From NCBI GenBank assembly GCA_023432885.1, contig JAEZEU010000297.1, positions 1-12,932 on the forward strand: a stretch of 12,932 nt of DNA, written 5' to 3'. The notes below the pieces were generated by a model. That model did no database searches and was not told the origin of the DNA. It saw only the letters and a program-made list of their open reading frames with translations. A program made the position numbers and the translations under genes. Positions 5,605 to 12,932 of the stretch are shown here, piece after piece; position 1 is the stretch's first letter; each line of letters opens with the position of its first letter. Source of the stretch: Pseudomonadota bacterium (GTDB taxonomy: Bacteria; Pseudomonadota; Alphaproteobacteria; Rhizobiales; Xanthobacteraceae).

Positions 5605-6597
5605 ATGATGTCGGCACAGCGCCACGTCTCCGTGCTCGGCCGCGAGGCGGTCGAATGGCTCGCGCCGCGCGCGGGCGGCGTCTATGTCGATGCGACCTTC
5701 GGCGCCGGCGGCTACAGCCGGGCCATCCTCGAAACTGCCGGCACAAGGGTGATCGGTATCGACCGCGACCGCACGGCGATCGCCGGCGGGTCCGATCTCG
5801 TCGACCGCTCGGAAGGCCGGCTGGTCCTGGTTCAGGACCGCTTCTCCCATCTTGCCGAGGTCTGCGCCGCGCAAGGCGCGCAAGCGGTGGACGGCGTCGT
5901 CATGGATGTCGGCGTTTCCTCGATGCAGCTCGACCAGGCCGAGCGGGGCTTTTCGTTCCGCTTCGATGGGCCGCTCGACATGCGGATGGGGCAGGAGGGG
6001 CCGACCGCAGCGGATGTCGTGGCGGGAGCTTCGGAGAGCGACCTCGCCAACATCATCTACATCTATGGCGAGGAGCGAAACTCCCGCCGGATCGCGCGCG
6101 CGATCGTCGCCGCGCGCAAGGAGACGCCGATTGCGACCACGGGCGCGCTGGCGCAGATCGTGGCAAGGGTGGTGCGCGCCAAGCCGAACGAGATTCACCC
6201 CGCCACGCGGACGTTCCAGGCGCTGCGCATCTTCGTCAATGAAGAGCTCGATGAACTGCACCAGGCACTTTCCGCCGCCGAGCGCGTGCTGAGGCCAGGC
6301 GCGCGGCTCGTCGTCGTGTCCTTCCACTCCCTGGAGGACCGCATCGTCAAGAACTTCCTTGGCGTGCGCGGCAAGGTCTCCGCCGGCTCGCGGCATCAGC
6401 CCGAGGTTGTGCAGGCCGCAACCAGCTTCGAGATCCTGACAAAGCGTCCCGTCGTGCCCGGCGAGGCAGAGATCGCGGCCAACCCGCGCGCGCGTTCGGC
6501 GAAGCTGCGTGCCGCGGCGCGCACGGCGGCGCCCGCCCATGCCGAGAACGAATTGCCGGACTGGCCGCGGCTCGCCGATGTCATGAGGGGAGGCTGA
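5605..6597 (+). CDS. rsmH: 16S rRNA (cytosine(1402)-N4)-methyltransferase RsmH
   Basis: A 330-aa SAM-dependent methyltransferase (MraW) that N4-methylates C1402 in the decoding centre of 16S rRNA. In order: N-terminal HVSVLGREAVEWLAP, the SAM loop VDATFGAGGYS (28-38), GIDRDRTAI (51-59), VVMDVGVSSMQLD (98-110), RGFSFRFDGPLDMRM (114-128), the insertion domain, SFHSLEDRIVKNF (239-251) and the C-terminal NPRARSAKLRAA (293-304). Length is normal. The ATG at 5605 (or the adjacent ATG at 5608) is chosen because the family begins here. An in-frame extension to 5407 has no homology-like content, and the ribosome binding site is weak (GGGGA). It opens the division/cell-wall operon, and its stop is 2 bp before ftsL. 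Confidence 0.96.
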   Translation: MMSAQRHVSVLGREAVEWLAPRAGGVYVDATFGAGGYSRAILETAGTRVIGIDRDRTAIAGGSDLVDRSEGRLVLVQDRFSHLAEVCAAQGAQAVDGVVMDVGVSSMQLDQAERGFSFRFDGPLDMRMGQEGPTAADVVAGASESDLANIIYIYGEERNSRRIARAIVAARKETPIATTGALAQIVARVVRAKPNEIHPATRTFQALRIFVNEELDELHQALSAAERVLRPGARLVVVSFHSLEDRIVKNFLGVRGKVSAGSRHQPEVVQAATSFEILTKRPVVPGEAEIAANPRARSAKLRAAARTAAPAHAENELPDWPRLADVMRGG

Positions 6598-6599
6598 TC

Positions 6600-6986
6600 A
6601 TGCGGATCATCCACTTCCTCGTCGTCGGCATGCTGATTTTTGCCGCGGCCTATGTCTACCGCATCAAGATGGAGTCGACCTCGCGAGTCGAGCGGGTGCA
6701 GCGGCTGAATGCAGAGATCCGCGAGCAGCGCGATGCGATAGCGGTACTGCGCGCCGAATGGGCCAAGCTCGATGCTCCGCTGCGGCTGCAGGGACTGGCA
6801 GAGCGTCATCTCGGGCTGAAGCCGATCACTGCTCAGCAATACGATCAGTTGAAGAACTTGCCGGAGCGTCCGCCGAACTTTACCCGCGATCCCGATCCGA
6901 TCGGCTCGATGCTCAACACCATCGAGGCTTCGGGCGATGCCGGCCTCATCACCGGCTCGGTGCCGCCCGGGGGAGCGCAGCGATGA
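6600..6986 (+). CDS. ftsL: Cell division protein FtsL
   Basis: A 128-aa bitopic membrane protein of the divisome that partners FtsB and FtsQ and helps activate septal peptidoglycan synthesis. A short cytoplasmic end is followed by one transmembrane segment (about residues 4-21), a periplasmic heptad-rich coiled coil (about 27-58) and the conserved LAERHLGLKPITAQQY (66-81). Sequence conservation in FtsL is low; position between rsmH and ftsI plus topology make the call. GAGGGGAGG at 6585-6593 precedes the ATG. The C-terminal tail (about 85-128) is proline/glycine-rich and probably disordered. Its stop overlaps the ftsI start (ATGA). Confidence 0.92.
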   Translation: MRIIHFLVVGMLIFAAAYVYRIKMESTSRVERVQRLNAEIREQRDAIAVLRAEWAKLDAPLRLQGLAERHLGLKPITAQQYDQLKNLPERPPNFTRDPDPIGSMLNTIEASGDAGLITGSVPPGGAQR

Positions 6987-8725
6987 GCGAGCGCAATTCC
7001 GAACGACCGGCCGAGCCCTGGCGGCAGCGCCTGATCCGCAGCCTGCTGTACGGGCGCAATGTCGACCGCAATGCCAAGGCGCGCGCCCGCGTCGGATTTG
7101 CCATCCTGGCCTTTGCCGCCGTCTACGCCGTGATCGGTGGGCGTCTCGTGATGTTCGCGGTCGGCGCCGACAGCCACGGCGCACGGCGCGCCGGGTCGCA
7201 GGATGCGATCGCGACCGCGCGGCCCGACATCATCGACCGCAACGGCCAGATCCTTGCCACCGACATCAAGACCCCCAGCCTGTTCGCCGAGCCGCGCCGC
7301 ATCATCGACAAGGACGAGGCGATCGAACTGCTGACCGGCGTGCTCCCCGATCTCGACACCATCGAGGTGCGCGACCGCCTGTCTACGCGCAAGGGGTTCG
7401 TCTGGCTCAAGCGCGAGATCTCGCCCGCGCAGCAACAGGCCATCCACAAGCTCGGCATCCCCGGCATCGGCTTCCTGCGCGAGAACAAGCGCGTCTATCC
7501 GACGGGCGCCGAGGTCGCGCATCTCATTGGCCTGGTCAACATCGACAACCAGGGCATTGCCGGCATGGAGAAATGGCTGGACAACAATGGTCTGGCCGAT
7601 CTGCACCGCGCGGGCTTTGCGACCGACCGCCTGCAGAAGCCGGTGGAGCTCTCGGTCGACCTGCGCGTCGAGCACGCGCTGCGCGACGAGCTCCTCAAGG
7701 CCAAGGACAAGTACAAAGCCAAGGCCGCCTCCGGCCTCGTCTCCAACGTGAGGACCGGCGAGATCGTCGCCCTGGTGTCGCTGCCGGATTTCGATCCCAA
7801 CAACCCGAAGGAGGCGCACGATCCCGAACGCATCAATCGCCTCACCACCGGCGTGTTCGAGATGGGTTCGACCTTCAAGACACTGACCTTGGCGATGGCG
7901 CTGGATTCCGGCAAAGCCAATCTCAACACGCTCTACGACGCGCGCGGCGCGCTTCGCTACGGCAAATTCGCCATCCACGACACCCATCCGCTGGGCCGCT
8001 CCATCACGCTGTCGGAAGTCTTCACCTTTTCGTCCAACGTCGGTGCCGCGCGCGTTGCGCTCAGCCAGGGCGTCGAGGCGCACAAGGCTTTCCTGAAGAA
8101 GGTCGGCCAGCTTGACCGGCTGCGCACGGAATTGCCGGAGAGCACGGCGCCGATCGTGCCCAAGCGCTGGGGCGAGCTCAACACCATCACCATCTCCTTC
8201 GGCCACGGCATCGCGGTGGCGCCGTTGCAGGCGATCATGGGCATCAACGCCATGGTCAATGGCGGCCTGCTGATTCCGCCAACCTTCCTGAAGCGCTCGG
8301 AGGACGAGGCGAAGGCAATGGCCAAGCAGGTGATCAAGCCTGCCACCTCGGAAAAGATCCGCTATCTGATGCGGCTCAATGCCGAGATCGGAACCGCCAA
8401 GAAGGCCGACGTCAAGGGCTACTATATCGGGGGCAAGACCGGCACCTCGGAAAAGGTGGTGGGCGGCCGCTATTCCAAGAAGCAGGTGCTCAATTCCTTC
8501 ACGGCGATCCTGCCGGCCGACAACCCGCAATACCAGCTGCTGATCATGCTGGACGAGCCGAAGGCGCTGCCGGAAACCCACGGGTTCATCACCTCGGGCT
8601 GGAACGCGGTGCCGACCGGCGGCAACGTTATTGCCCGTATTGCGCCCCTCCTGGGGATCGAACCCCGCTTCGACCTGCCGCCGTCCGACCGCCTCATTCT
8701 TGCGGCATCGAGGACAAATCAGTAA
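6983..8725 (+). CDS. ftsI: Peptidoglycan D,D-transpeptidase FtsI (PBP3)
   Basis: A 580-aa class B penicillin-binding protein that cross-links septal peptidoglycan and is a beta-lactam target. An arginine-rich cytoplasmic N-terminus is followed by a membrane anchor (about residues 36-57) and the PBP dimerisation/pedestal domain with RPDIIDRNGQILATDI (75-90) and NKRVYPTGAEVAHLIGLVN. The transpeptidase domain has all three catalytic motifs: S296-T-F-K299 (nucleophile S296), S350-S351-N352, and K485-T-G-T-S489. The ATG at 6983 overlaps the ftsL stop, with a GGGGGA ribosome binding site, and gives the usual family length. No truncation or frameshift is seen. Confidence 0.97.
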   Translation: MSERNSERPAEPWRQRLIRSLLYGRNVDRNAKARARVGFAILAFAAVYAVIGGRLVMFAVGADSHGARRAGSQDAIATARPDIIDRNGQILATDIKTPSLFAEPRRIIDKDEAIELLTGVLPDLDTIEVRDRLSTRKGFVWLKREISPAQQQAIHKLGIPGIGFLRENKRVYPTGAEVAHLIGLVNIDNQGIAGMEKWLDNNGLADLHRAGFATDRLQKPVELSVDLRVEHALRDELLKAKDKYKAKAASGLVSNVRTGEIVALVSLPDFDPNNPKEAHDPERINRLTTGVFEMGSTFKTLTLAMALDSGKANLNTLYDARGALRYGKFAIHDTHPLGRSITLSEVFTFSSNVGAARVALSQGVEAHKAFLKKVGQLDRLRTELPESTAPIVPKRWGELNTITISFGHGIAVAPLQAIMGINAMVNGGLLIPPTFLKRSEDEAKAMAKQVIKPATSEKIRYLMRLNAEIGTAKKADVKGYYIGGKTGTSEKVVGGRYSKKQVLNSFTAILPADNPQYQLLIMLDEPKALPETHGFITSGWNAVPTGGNVIARIAPLLGIEPRFDLPPSDRLILAASRTNQ

Positions 8726-8782
8726 TCCACTGTCATTGCCGTTGTGAGTCTCCAAGGCCCCGCGGCGGCGGACTGGAACAGC

Positions 8783-10237
8783 ATGCGACTTCGCGACCTC
8801 TTTGGCACCGATGCCACGATCGATCCGCCCGCTGATGCGGTCGAGGTGAGGGGGCTTGCGGTCGACAGCCGGGCAGTCAAGCCGGGCGACCTGTTCTTTG
8901 CGCTCGCCGGCAGCAAGACCGACGGTTCGCGCTTCATCGATGCCGCCGTTAGGGCTGGCGCAGTGGCCGTGGTGAGCGACCATCGGCCCGATGGCGCGCG
9001 CCTGCCGTTTGCCGTGACGCCCAATCCGCGCCGCGCGCTCGCATCGGCGGCCGCGAAATTCTTTCCGCTTCAGCCCCAGACCATCGCCGCCGTCACCGGC
9101 ACCAGCGGCAAGACTTCCGTGGCCGCCTTCACGCGCCAGATCTGGCAGAGTCTCGGCCATACCGCCGCCAGCATCGGCACCATCGGCCTGGTCTCGCCGA
9201 AGCGTACCGTCTACGGCTCGCTGACCACGCCCGATCCGATCGCGCTGCATCGTCAGCTCGACGAGATCGCGCGCGAGGGGGTCACCCATCTCGCCTTCGA
9301 GGCGTCCTCGCACGGCCTCGACCAGTACCGCCTCGACGGGGTGCGTGTCGCCGCCGGCGGCTTCACCAACCTGTCGCGCGATCACATGGATTATCATCCC
9401 GACGTCGCGCACTACCTGAATGCGAAGCTGCGGCTGTTCCGCGAACTCGTGATCGACGGCGGCGCGGCGGTGATCTCGGCAGATCATGATTGTTCGAGCC
9501 AGGTGATCGAGGCGGCGCGCTCGCGCAAGCTCCGCATCATCGCGATCGGCCGCAAGGCGGATGGGGCCGAAGCCATTCGCCTCGTCGAAGCTGATATCGA
9601 GGGCTTTGCGCAAAAGCTCGTCATCGAACATCGCGGCCGCCGCCATTCGATCCACCTGCCGCTGGTTGGCGAATTCCAGATCGAGAACGCGCTGGTCGCC
9701 GCGGGCCTCGCCATCGGCACCGGCAGCGACGCGGAAAAAGTGTTCGCCGGCATCGAGAATCTCGAAGGTGCAAAGGGACGTCTCGAGCGCGTCGGGGAGC
9801 GCAACGGCGCGCCTGTCTTCGTCGATTACGCGCACAAGCCGGATGCTTTGGCAAAAGCCCTGCAGGCGCTGCGGCCTTATGCGAAACGAAAGCTCGTCGT
9901 CGTGTTCGGCGCGGGCGGCGACCGCGATGCGGGCAAGCGTCCGCTGATGGGTGCGATCGCGGCGGAGAATGCCGACAGCGTCATCGTCACCGACGACAAT
10001 CCGCGCAGCGAGAATCCGGCCGCGATCCGCGCCGCCATCCTTGCCGCTGCCAGGGGCGCGAGGGAAATCGGCGACCGCACCGAGGCGATCCGTGCCGGGA
10101 TCGCCACGCTACAGCCGGGCGATGCGTTGCTGATCGCCGGCAAGGGCCATGAGACCGGACAGATCGTCGGCGACAAGACATTGCCGTTTTCGGATCACGA
10201 GGCGGTAGCAACAGCGCTTTCGTCGAGGGTGGCATGA
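8783..10237 (+). CDS. murE: UDP-MurNAc-L-Ala-D-Glu:meso-diaminopimelate ligase MurE
   Basis: A 484-aa cytoplasmic ATP-dependent ligase adding the third amino acid to the peptidoglycan stem. The N-terminal UDP-binding domain has VRGLAVDSRAVKPGDLFFAL. The central ATPase domain has the P-loop G106-TSGKT (K110) followed by LTTPDP, HLAFEASSHGLDQYR and FTNLSRDHMDYH. The C-terminal domain has VFVDYAHKPDAL and the motif D405-N-P-R408. DNPR marks meso-diaminopimelate specificity, fitting a Gram-negative wall. The ATG at 8783 is chosen because MRLRDLF matches the normal MurE start. A GTG at 8744 would add 13 residues and has no ribosome binding site. Its stop overlaps murF (ATGA). Confidence 0.96.
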   Translation: MRLRDLFGTDATIDPPADAVEVRGLAVDSRAVKPGDLFFALAGSKTDGSRFIDAAVRAGAVAVVSDHRPDGARLPFAVTPNPRRALASAAAKFFPLQPQTIAAVTGTSGKTSVAAFTRQIWQSLGHTAASIGTIGLVSPKRTVYGSLTTPDPIALHRQLDEIAREGVTHLAFEASSHGLDQYRLDGVRVAAGGFTNLSRDHMDYHPDVAHYLNAKLRLFRELVIDGGAAVISADHDCSSQVIEAARSRKLRIIAIGRKADGAEAIRLVEADIEGFAQKLVIEHRGRRHSIHLPLVGEFQIENALVAAGLAIGTGSDAEKVFAGIENLEGAKGRLERVGERNGAPVFVDYAHKPDALAKALQALRPYAKRKLVVVFGAGGDRDAGKRPLMGAIAAENADSVIVTDDNPRSENPAAIRAAILAAARGAREIGDRTEAIRAGIATLQPGDALLIAGKGHETGQIVGDKTLPFSDHEAVATALSSRVA

Positions 10238-11616
10238 GCGCAAAGCCGCTATGGACGGTCGCCGAGGTCGCCCGCGCGCTCGGTTTGCCTGATAAATTTC
10301 CGGACACGCCGATCAGCTTCGTCACACAGGACAGCCGCCTGGTGAAGCCCGGCAGCCTGTTCGTCGCGCTCTCGGGCACGCCGAGCGGCGGATTCGTTTC
10401 GAGCTTTGCCAGCGCGCGCGATGGCTGGGAGTTCGCCGCGAACGCCCAGGCCGCCGGCGCCGTGGCGATGATCGTGCCGCACCGGATCGAAGGCGTCACG
10501 GTGCCGCAACTCATCGTCAAGGACACGCTGATCGACGGTCTTTGGGCGCTCGGCCGCGCGGCGCGGGCGCGCTATGAGGGGCCGGTGATCGGTCTCACCG
10601 GCAGCGCCGGCAAGACGTCCACGAAGGAATTCATCGCCGCCTACCCGAATGCTTTTGCCAGTCCCTCCAGCTTCAACAATTTCTGGGGCGTGCCGCTGAC
10701 GCTGTGCAATGGCCATCCCGCAGCCAGCGTCTGGGTTGTCGAGATGGGCATGAACCAGGTTGGCGAAATCTCGCGCCTGTCAGCGTTGGCGCGGCCGACG
10801 GTGGCGCTCGTCGTCAACGTGCAGCCGGTGCATCTGGAGAAGCTTGGCAGCCTGGAGGCGATCCGCCGCGAGAAGGTTTCCATCGCGCAGGGCCTGCCTG
10901 GTGACGGCGTGCTGGTGCTGCCCACGGATGTCGATGCACCGGAGTGGAAGGGCAGGACCATCCGCTTCGGCGGCAGCTCCGAAGTGCGCGAAGTGAATCA
11001 CACCGCGCGCGGCGAGAGCTGGGATGTTACGGCCGAAATCGGCGGCAGGCAGGTCAGCTTTGGCCTGACACCCGGCGCGCCGCATCGCCTGCACAATGCG
11101 CTTGCCGCGCTTGCATCGGTCTACGCGGCCGGCCTCGATGCTTCAGCGCTGGCGCCGCAGCTCCATGATGTCGGCATCATGACCGGCCGCGGTGTCGAGC
11201 AGACGGTTGGCGGCGCGACCCTGATCGACGACAGTTTCAACGGCAATCCGGCGAGCATGGTCGCCGCGCTCGACAGCCTGAAGGCGCGGCCCGTTGCAAA
11301 AGGCCGCCGCATCGCCATCCTCGGCGACATGCTCGAACTCGGCGAGGAGGCATCATCGTATCACACGGGCCTCGTCAAACACCTCGACGGAATCGATGGC
11401 GTCTACTGTGTCGGCCCGCTCATGCATCACCTCTACACGCTGTTGCCCAGGGACAAGAGCCTCGGCTGGCACGAGGATCCGGCCACGCTGGAGCCGGGGC
11501 AGGTCGCGAGCCTGCTCCGCGGCGGCGATGTCGTGGTGGTCAAGGGCAGCAAGAAGATGTTCTGGGTGAACAAGTTCGTGCCGCGGCTGGTCGCTGCACT
11601 GCAGTCGAAGGCCTGA
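10234..11616 (+). CDS. murF: UDP-MurNAc-tripeptide:D-alanyl-D-alanine ligase MurF
   Basis: A 460-aa ATP-dependent ligase that adds D-Ala-D-Ala to UDP-MurNAc-tripeptide, completing the pentapeptide substrate of MraY. The N-terminal domain includes SFVTQDSRLVKPGSLFVALS, the Mur ligase substrate-binding motif. The ATPase P-loop is G120-LTGSAGKTST (K127), followed by FNNFWGVPLTL, EMGMNQVGEIS and NVQPVHLEKLGS. The C-terminal domain has TLIDDSFNGNPASM and AILGDMLELGE. All are MurF hallmarks rather than MurE ones. The ATG overlaps the murE stop, so translation is probably coupled. The next gene, mraY, starts only after a 118-bp gap, unlike the rest of the operon. Confidence 0.97.
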   Translation: MSAKPLWTVAEVARALGLPDKFPDTPISFVTQDSRLVKPGSLFVALSGTPSGGFVSSFASARDGWEFAANAQAAGAVAMIVPHRIEGVTVPQLIVKDTLIDGLWALGRAARARYEGPVIGLTGSAGKTSTKEFIAAYPNAFASPSSFNNFWGVPLTLCNGHPAASVWVVEMGMNQVGEISRLSALARPTVALVVNVQPVHLEKLGSLEAIRREKVSIAQGLPGDGVLVLPTDVDAPEWKGRTIRFGGSSEVREVNHTARGESWDVTAEIGGRQVSFGLTPGAPHRLHNALAALASVYAAGLDASALAPQLHDVGIMTGRGVEQTVGGATLIDDSFNGNPASMVAALDSLKARPVAKGRRIAILGDMLELGEEASSYHTGLVKHLDGIDGVYCVGPLMHHLYTLLPRDKSLGWHEDPATLEPGQVASLLRGGDVVVVKGSKKMFWVNKFVPRLVAALQSKA

Positions 11617-11734
11617 GGCGCAGATGGTTCACACAAACTTTCAATCCGCCATGACTCGCCCTTCGCGCGGGGCCATGGTTAAAGGGCGTCTCGCCTTTCC
11701 GGCACGGCCGCGCCAGCGGCATGGGGCATCGTGA
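11617..11734 (+). promoter_or_regulatory. Gap before mraY with two competing hairpins
   Basis: In an otherwise overlapping operon this 118-bp gap is unusual. AAGGGCG (11682-11688) can pair perfectly with upstream CGCCCTT (11657-11663). Alternatively AAAGGGCG (11681-11688) can pair with downstream CGCCTTT (11692-11698), with a 3-base loop and one bulged G. The two folds exclude each other, as in attenuators, but there is no T-tract or leader peptide evident. An internal promoter for mraY is equally possible. Confidence 0.3.
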
Positions 11735-12932
11735 ATGCTATATTGGCTGATTGACCTTTCGAACACGGTTCCGGCCCTCGGATTCCTCAAGGGTCTCTTG
11801 AACGTGTTCCGCTACATCACCTTCCGCACAGGCGGTGCCATGGTGACCGGCGCGCTGTTCGTGTTCCTGTTCGGGCCCTGGATCATCGATCACCTGCGCC
11901 TGCGCCAGGGCAAGGGCCAGCCGATCCGCACCGACGGCCCGCAATCGCATCTCATCGCAAAGAAGGGCACGCCTACCATGGGCGGGCTGATGATCCTGTC
12001 GGGTCTGGTGGTTTCGACGCTGCTCTGGGCCAATCCGGTCAATCCCTATGTCTGGATCGTGCTCGCGGTGACGCTCGGTTTCGGCTTCGTCGGCTTTTAT
12101 GACGACTATCTGAAGGTGACGAAGCAGTCGCATAGCGGCTTTGCCGGGAAACTGCGGCTGCTGATCGAGGGCATCATCGCGCTCGCCGCCTGTTACCTCC
12201 TGGTGCGGCTCGGCCGCGACGCGGCGTCGACTTCGCTGGTGATCCCCTTCTTCAAGGAACTCGTGATCAATTTCGGCTGGTTCTTCGTCATCTTCGGCGC
12301 CTTCGTCATCGTCGGGGCCGGCAACGCGGTCAATCTCACCGACGGCCTCGATGGGCTTGCCATCGTGCCCGTGATGATCGCCGCGGCCAGCTTCGGCATG
12401 ATCTCGTATCTGACGGGCAACGCCGTGTTCTCCGACTATCTGCAGATCAACTACGTCGCCGGCACCGGCGAACTCGCGGTGGTCTGCGGCGCGGTGCTGG
12501 GCGCCGGCCTCGGCTTCCTCTGGTTCAACGCCCCGCCGGCTTCGATCTTCATGGGCGACACCGGCTCGCTCGCGCTTGGCGGCATGCTGGGGGCAACTGC
12601 GGTGGCGGTGAAGCACGAGATCGTGCTGGCGGTGACGCTCGGCTTCGGCTTCGTCGGCTTCTATGACGATTACCTCAAGGTGACCAAGCAGACCACGACC
12701 GGGTTCGGCAGCAAGCTTCGCCTCCTGATTGAGGCGGCGATCGCGCTGGTGGCCTGCTACGCGCTGGTGCGGCTGAACCGTGACCCCGCCTCGACCGCGC
12801 TGACGATTCCTTTCCTGAAGGACACCGTGCTGCACTTCGGCTGGTTCTTCGTCGTCTTCGGCGCCTTCGTCATCGTCGGTTCCGGCAACGCGGTCAACCT
12901 CACCGACGGTCTCGACGGCCTCGCCATCGTTC
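11735..12932 (+). CDS. mraY: Phospho-MurNAc-pentapeptide translocase MraY, rearranged and cut by the window edge
   Basis: MraY transfers phospho-MurNAc-pentapeptide to undecaprenyl phosphate to form lipid I at the inner membrane. Residues 1-300 are typical: FRYITFRTGGAM, KGTPTMGGLMI, the catalytic D123-D124 in GFYDDYLKV, N200-LTDGLDGLA, and FMGDTGS with D275. From residue 296 (IVLAV) the sequence does not continue as expected of the family (IGGLFVLEA..., later the HHHFE loop). It switches in frame to a second copy of residues 108-211, again with FYDDY (D311, D312) and NLTDGLDGLA, and stays open at the edge. Normal MraY has about 360-370 residues; here 399 are read without reaching the C-terminus. 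The ATG at 11735 gives the family N-terminus MLYWLIDLSN; its ribosome binding site is weak. Whether the product works, or the join exists in the cell, is uncertain. Confidence 0.85.
   Translation, partial: MLYWLIDLSNTVPALGFLKGLLNVFRYITFRTGGAMVTGALFVFLFGPWIIDHLRLRQGKGQPIRTDGPQSHLIAKKGTPTMGGLMILSGLVVSTLLWANPVNPYVWIVLAVTLGFGFVGFYDDYLKVTKQSHSGFAGKLRLLIEGIIALAACYLLVRLGRDAASTSLVIPFFKELVINFGWFFVIFGAFVIVGAGNAVNLTDGLDGLAIVPVMIAAASFGMISYLTGNAVFSDYLQINYVAGTGELAVVCGAVLGAGLGFLWFNAPPASIFMGDTGSLALGGMLGATAVAVKHEIVLAVTLGFGFVGFYDDYLKVTKQTTTGFGSKLRLLIEAAIALVACYALVRLNRDPASTALTIPFLKDTVLHFGWFFVVFGAFVIVGSGNAVNLTDGLDGLAIV
12056..12367 (+). repeat. mraY central segment, copy 1 (residues 108-211)
   Basis: First of two copies of the central mraY segment, in its normal position. 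By hand count it matches the copy at 12620-12931 in about 246 of 312 bases and 84 of 104 residues, with no gaps. The start-to-start distance is 564 bp, exactly 188 codons. Confidence 0.9.
12620..12931 (+). repeat. mraY central segment, copy 2 (residues 296-399)
   Basis: Second, diverged copy, located where the C-terminal third of MraY should be. Many of its differences from copy 1 are synonymous, and both the aspartate pair and the NLTDGLDG motif are kept. So it evolved as a functional mraY elsewhere and is not a fresh duplicate. The match continues to the window edge, and its end cannot be seen. Confidence 0.9.

Noticed and set aside
8744..8782. GTG start giving a 13-residue longer MurE
   Set aside because: There is no ribosome binding site upstream, and MRLRDLF at 8783 matches the usual MurE N-terminus. 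Not fully excluded.
6845..9835. Very long open frame of 996 codons on the minus strand opposite ftsI and murE
   Set aside because: It mirrors real genes in a GC-rich genome, where stop codons are rare in antisense frames. Its translation is low-complexity, rich in R, D, A and H, and carries no recognisable domain. The plus strand holds complete ftsI and murE motifs.
1..12932. CRISPR arrays, tRNA or rRNA genes, transposases, phage genes
   Set aside because: No regularly spaced repeats, cloverleaf tRNA with the GTTCRA loop context, rRNA sequence or mobile-element protein was seen. The small palindromic repeats at 4104-4248 are the only mobile-like elements.

Overview
The window looks like a high-GC alphaproteobacterial chromosome piece, most likely Bradyrhizobium or a close relative in the Nitrobacteraceae. 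The reasons are the strong G/C preference at third codon positions, a Bug-type periplasmic binding protein without its membrane partners, the division/cell-wall order rsmH-ftsL-ftsI-murE-murF-mraY with no mraZ in front, and two intergenic palindromic repeats of a kind I associate with this group. This placement rests on recalled protein and repeat patterns, not on a search.

Left part (1-4099): a small hypothetical gene, then a divergent regulator/catabolic unit. An IclR-family regulator reads leftward. A probable four-gene operon reads rightward: a Bug/TctC-type solute-binding protein, a flavin-reductase-like FMN protein, a RidA-family protein and a LigI-like amidohydrolase. A perfect 10+1+10 bp palindrome lies between the two units and is the obvious IclR operator candidate. 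The set reads as uptake plus breakdown of a small organic acid or lactone. The substrate is unknown, and no oxygenase or TctA/TctB permease gene is present in the window.

Middle (4100-5604): the unit ends in two intergenic palindromic repeats, one with a three-way-junction fold, before a convergent N-acetylmuramoyl-L-alanine amidase with a C-terminal peptidoglycan-binding domain. About 550 bp without a convincing gene then separates the amidase from the cell-wall operon. It holds an exact 14-bp inverted pair built around GCGTTGACGC.

Right part (5605-12932): rsmH, ftsL, ftsI, murE, murF and mraY, tightly packed on the plus strand with ATGA overlaps at ftsL/ftsI and murE/murF. Together they supply 16S rRNA methylation, the divisome bitopic protein and transpeptidase, two UDP-MurNAc peptide ligases, and the lipid I synthase.

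The most unusual observation is at the right edge. mraY runs normally to about residue 300, then in place of its C-terminal part it restarts in frame with a second, about 80% identical copy of its own central region. The switch falls at a short internal repeat (codons for IVLAV), and no stop is reached by the end of the window. This is either a real divergent in-frame duplication or recombination, or a chimeric assembly of two related strains. The second is the more cautious reading.
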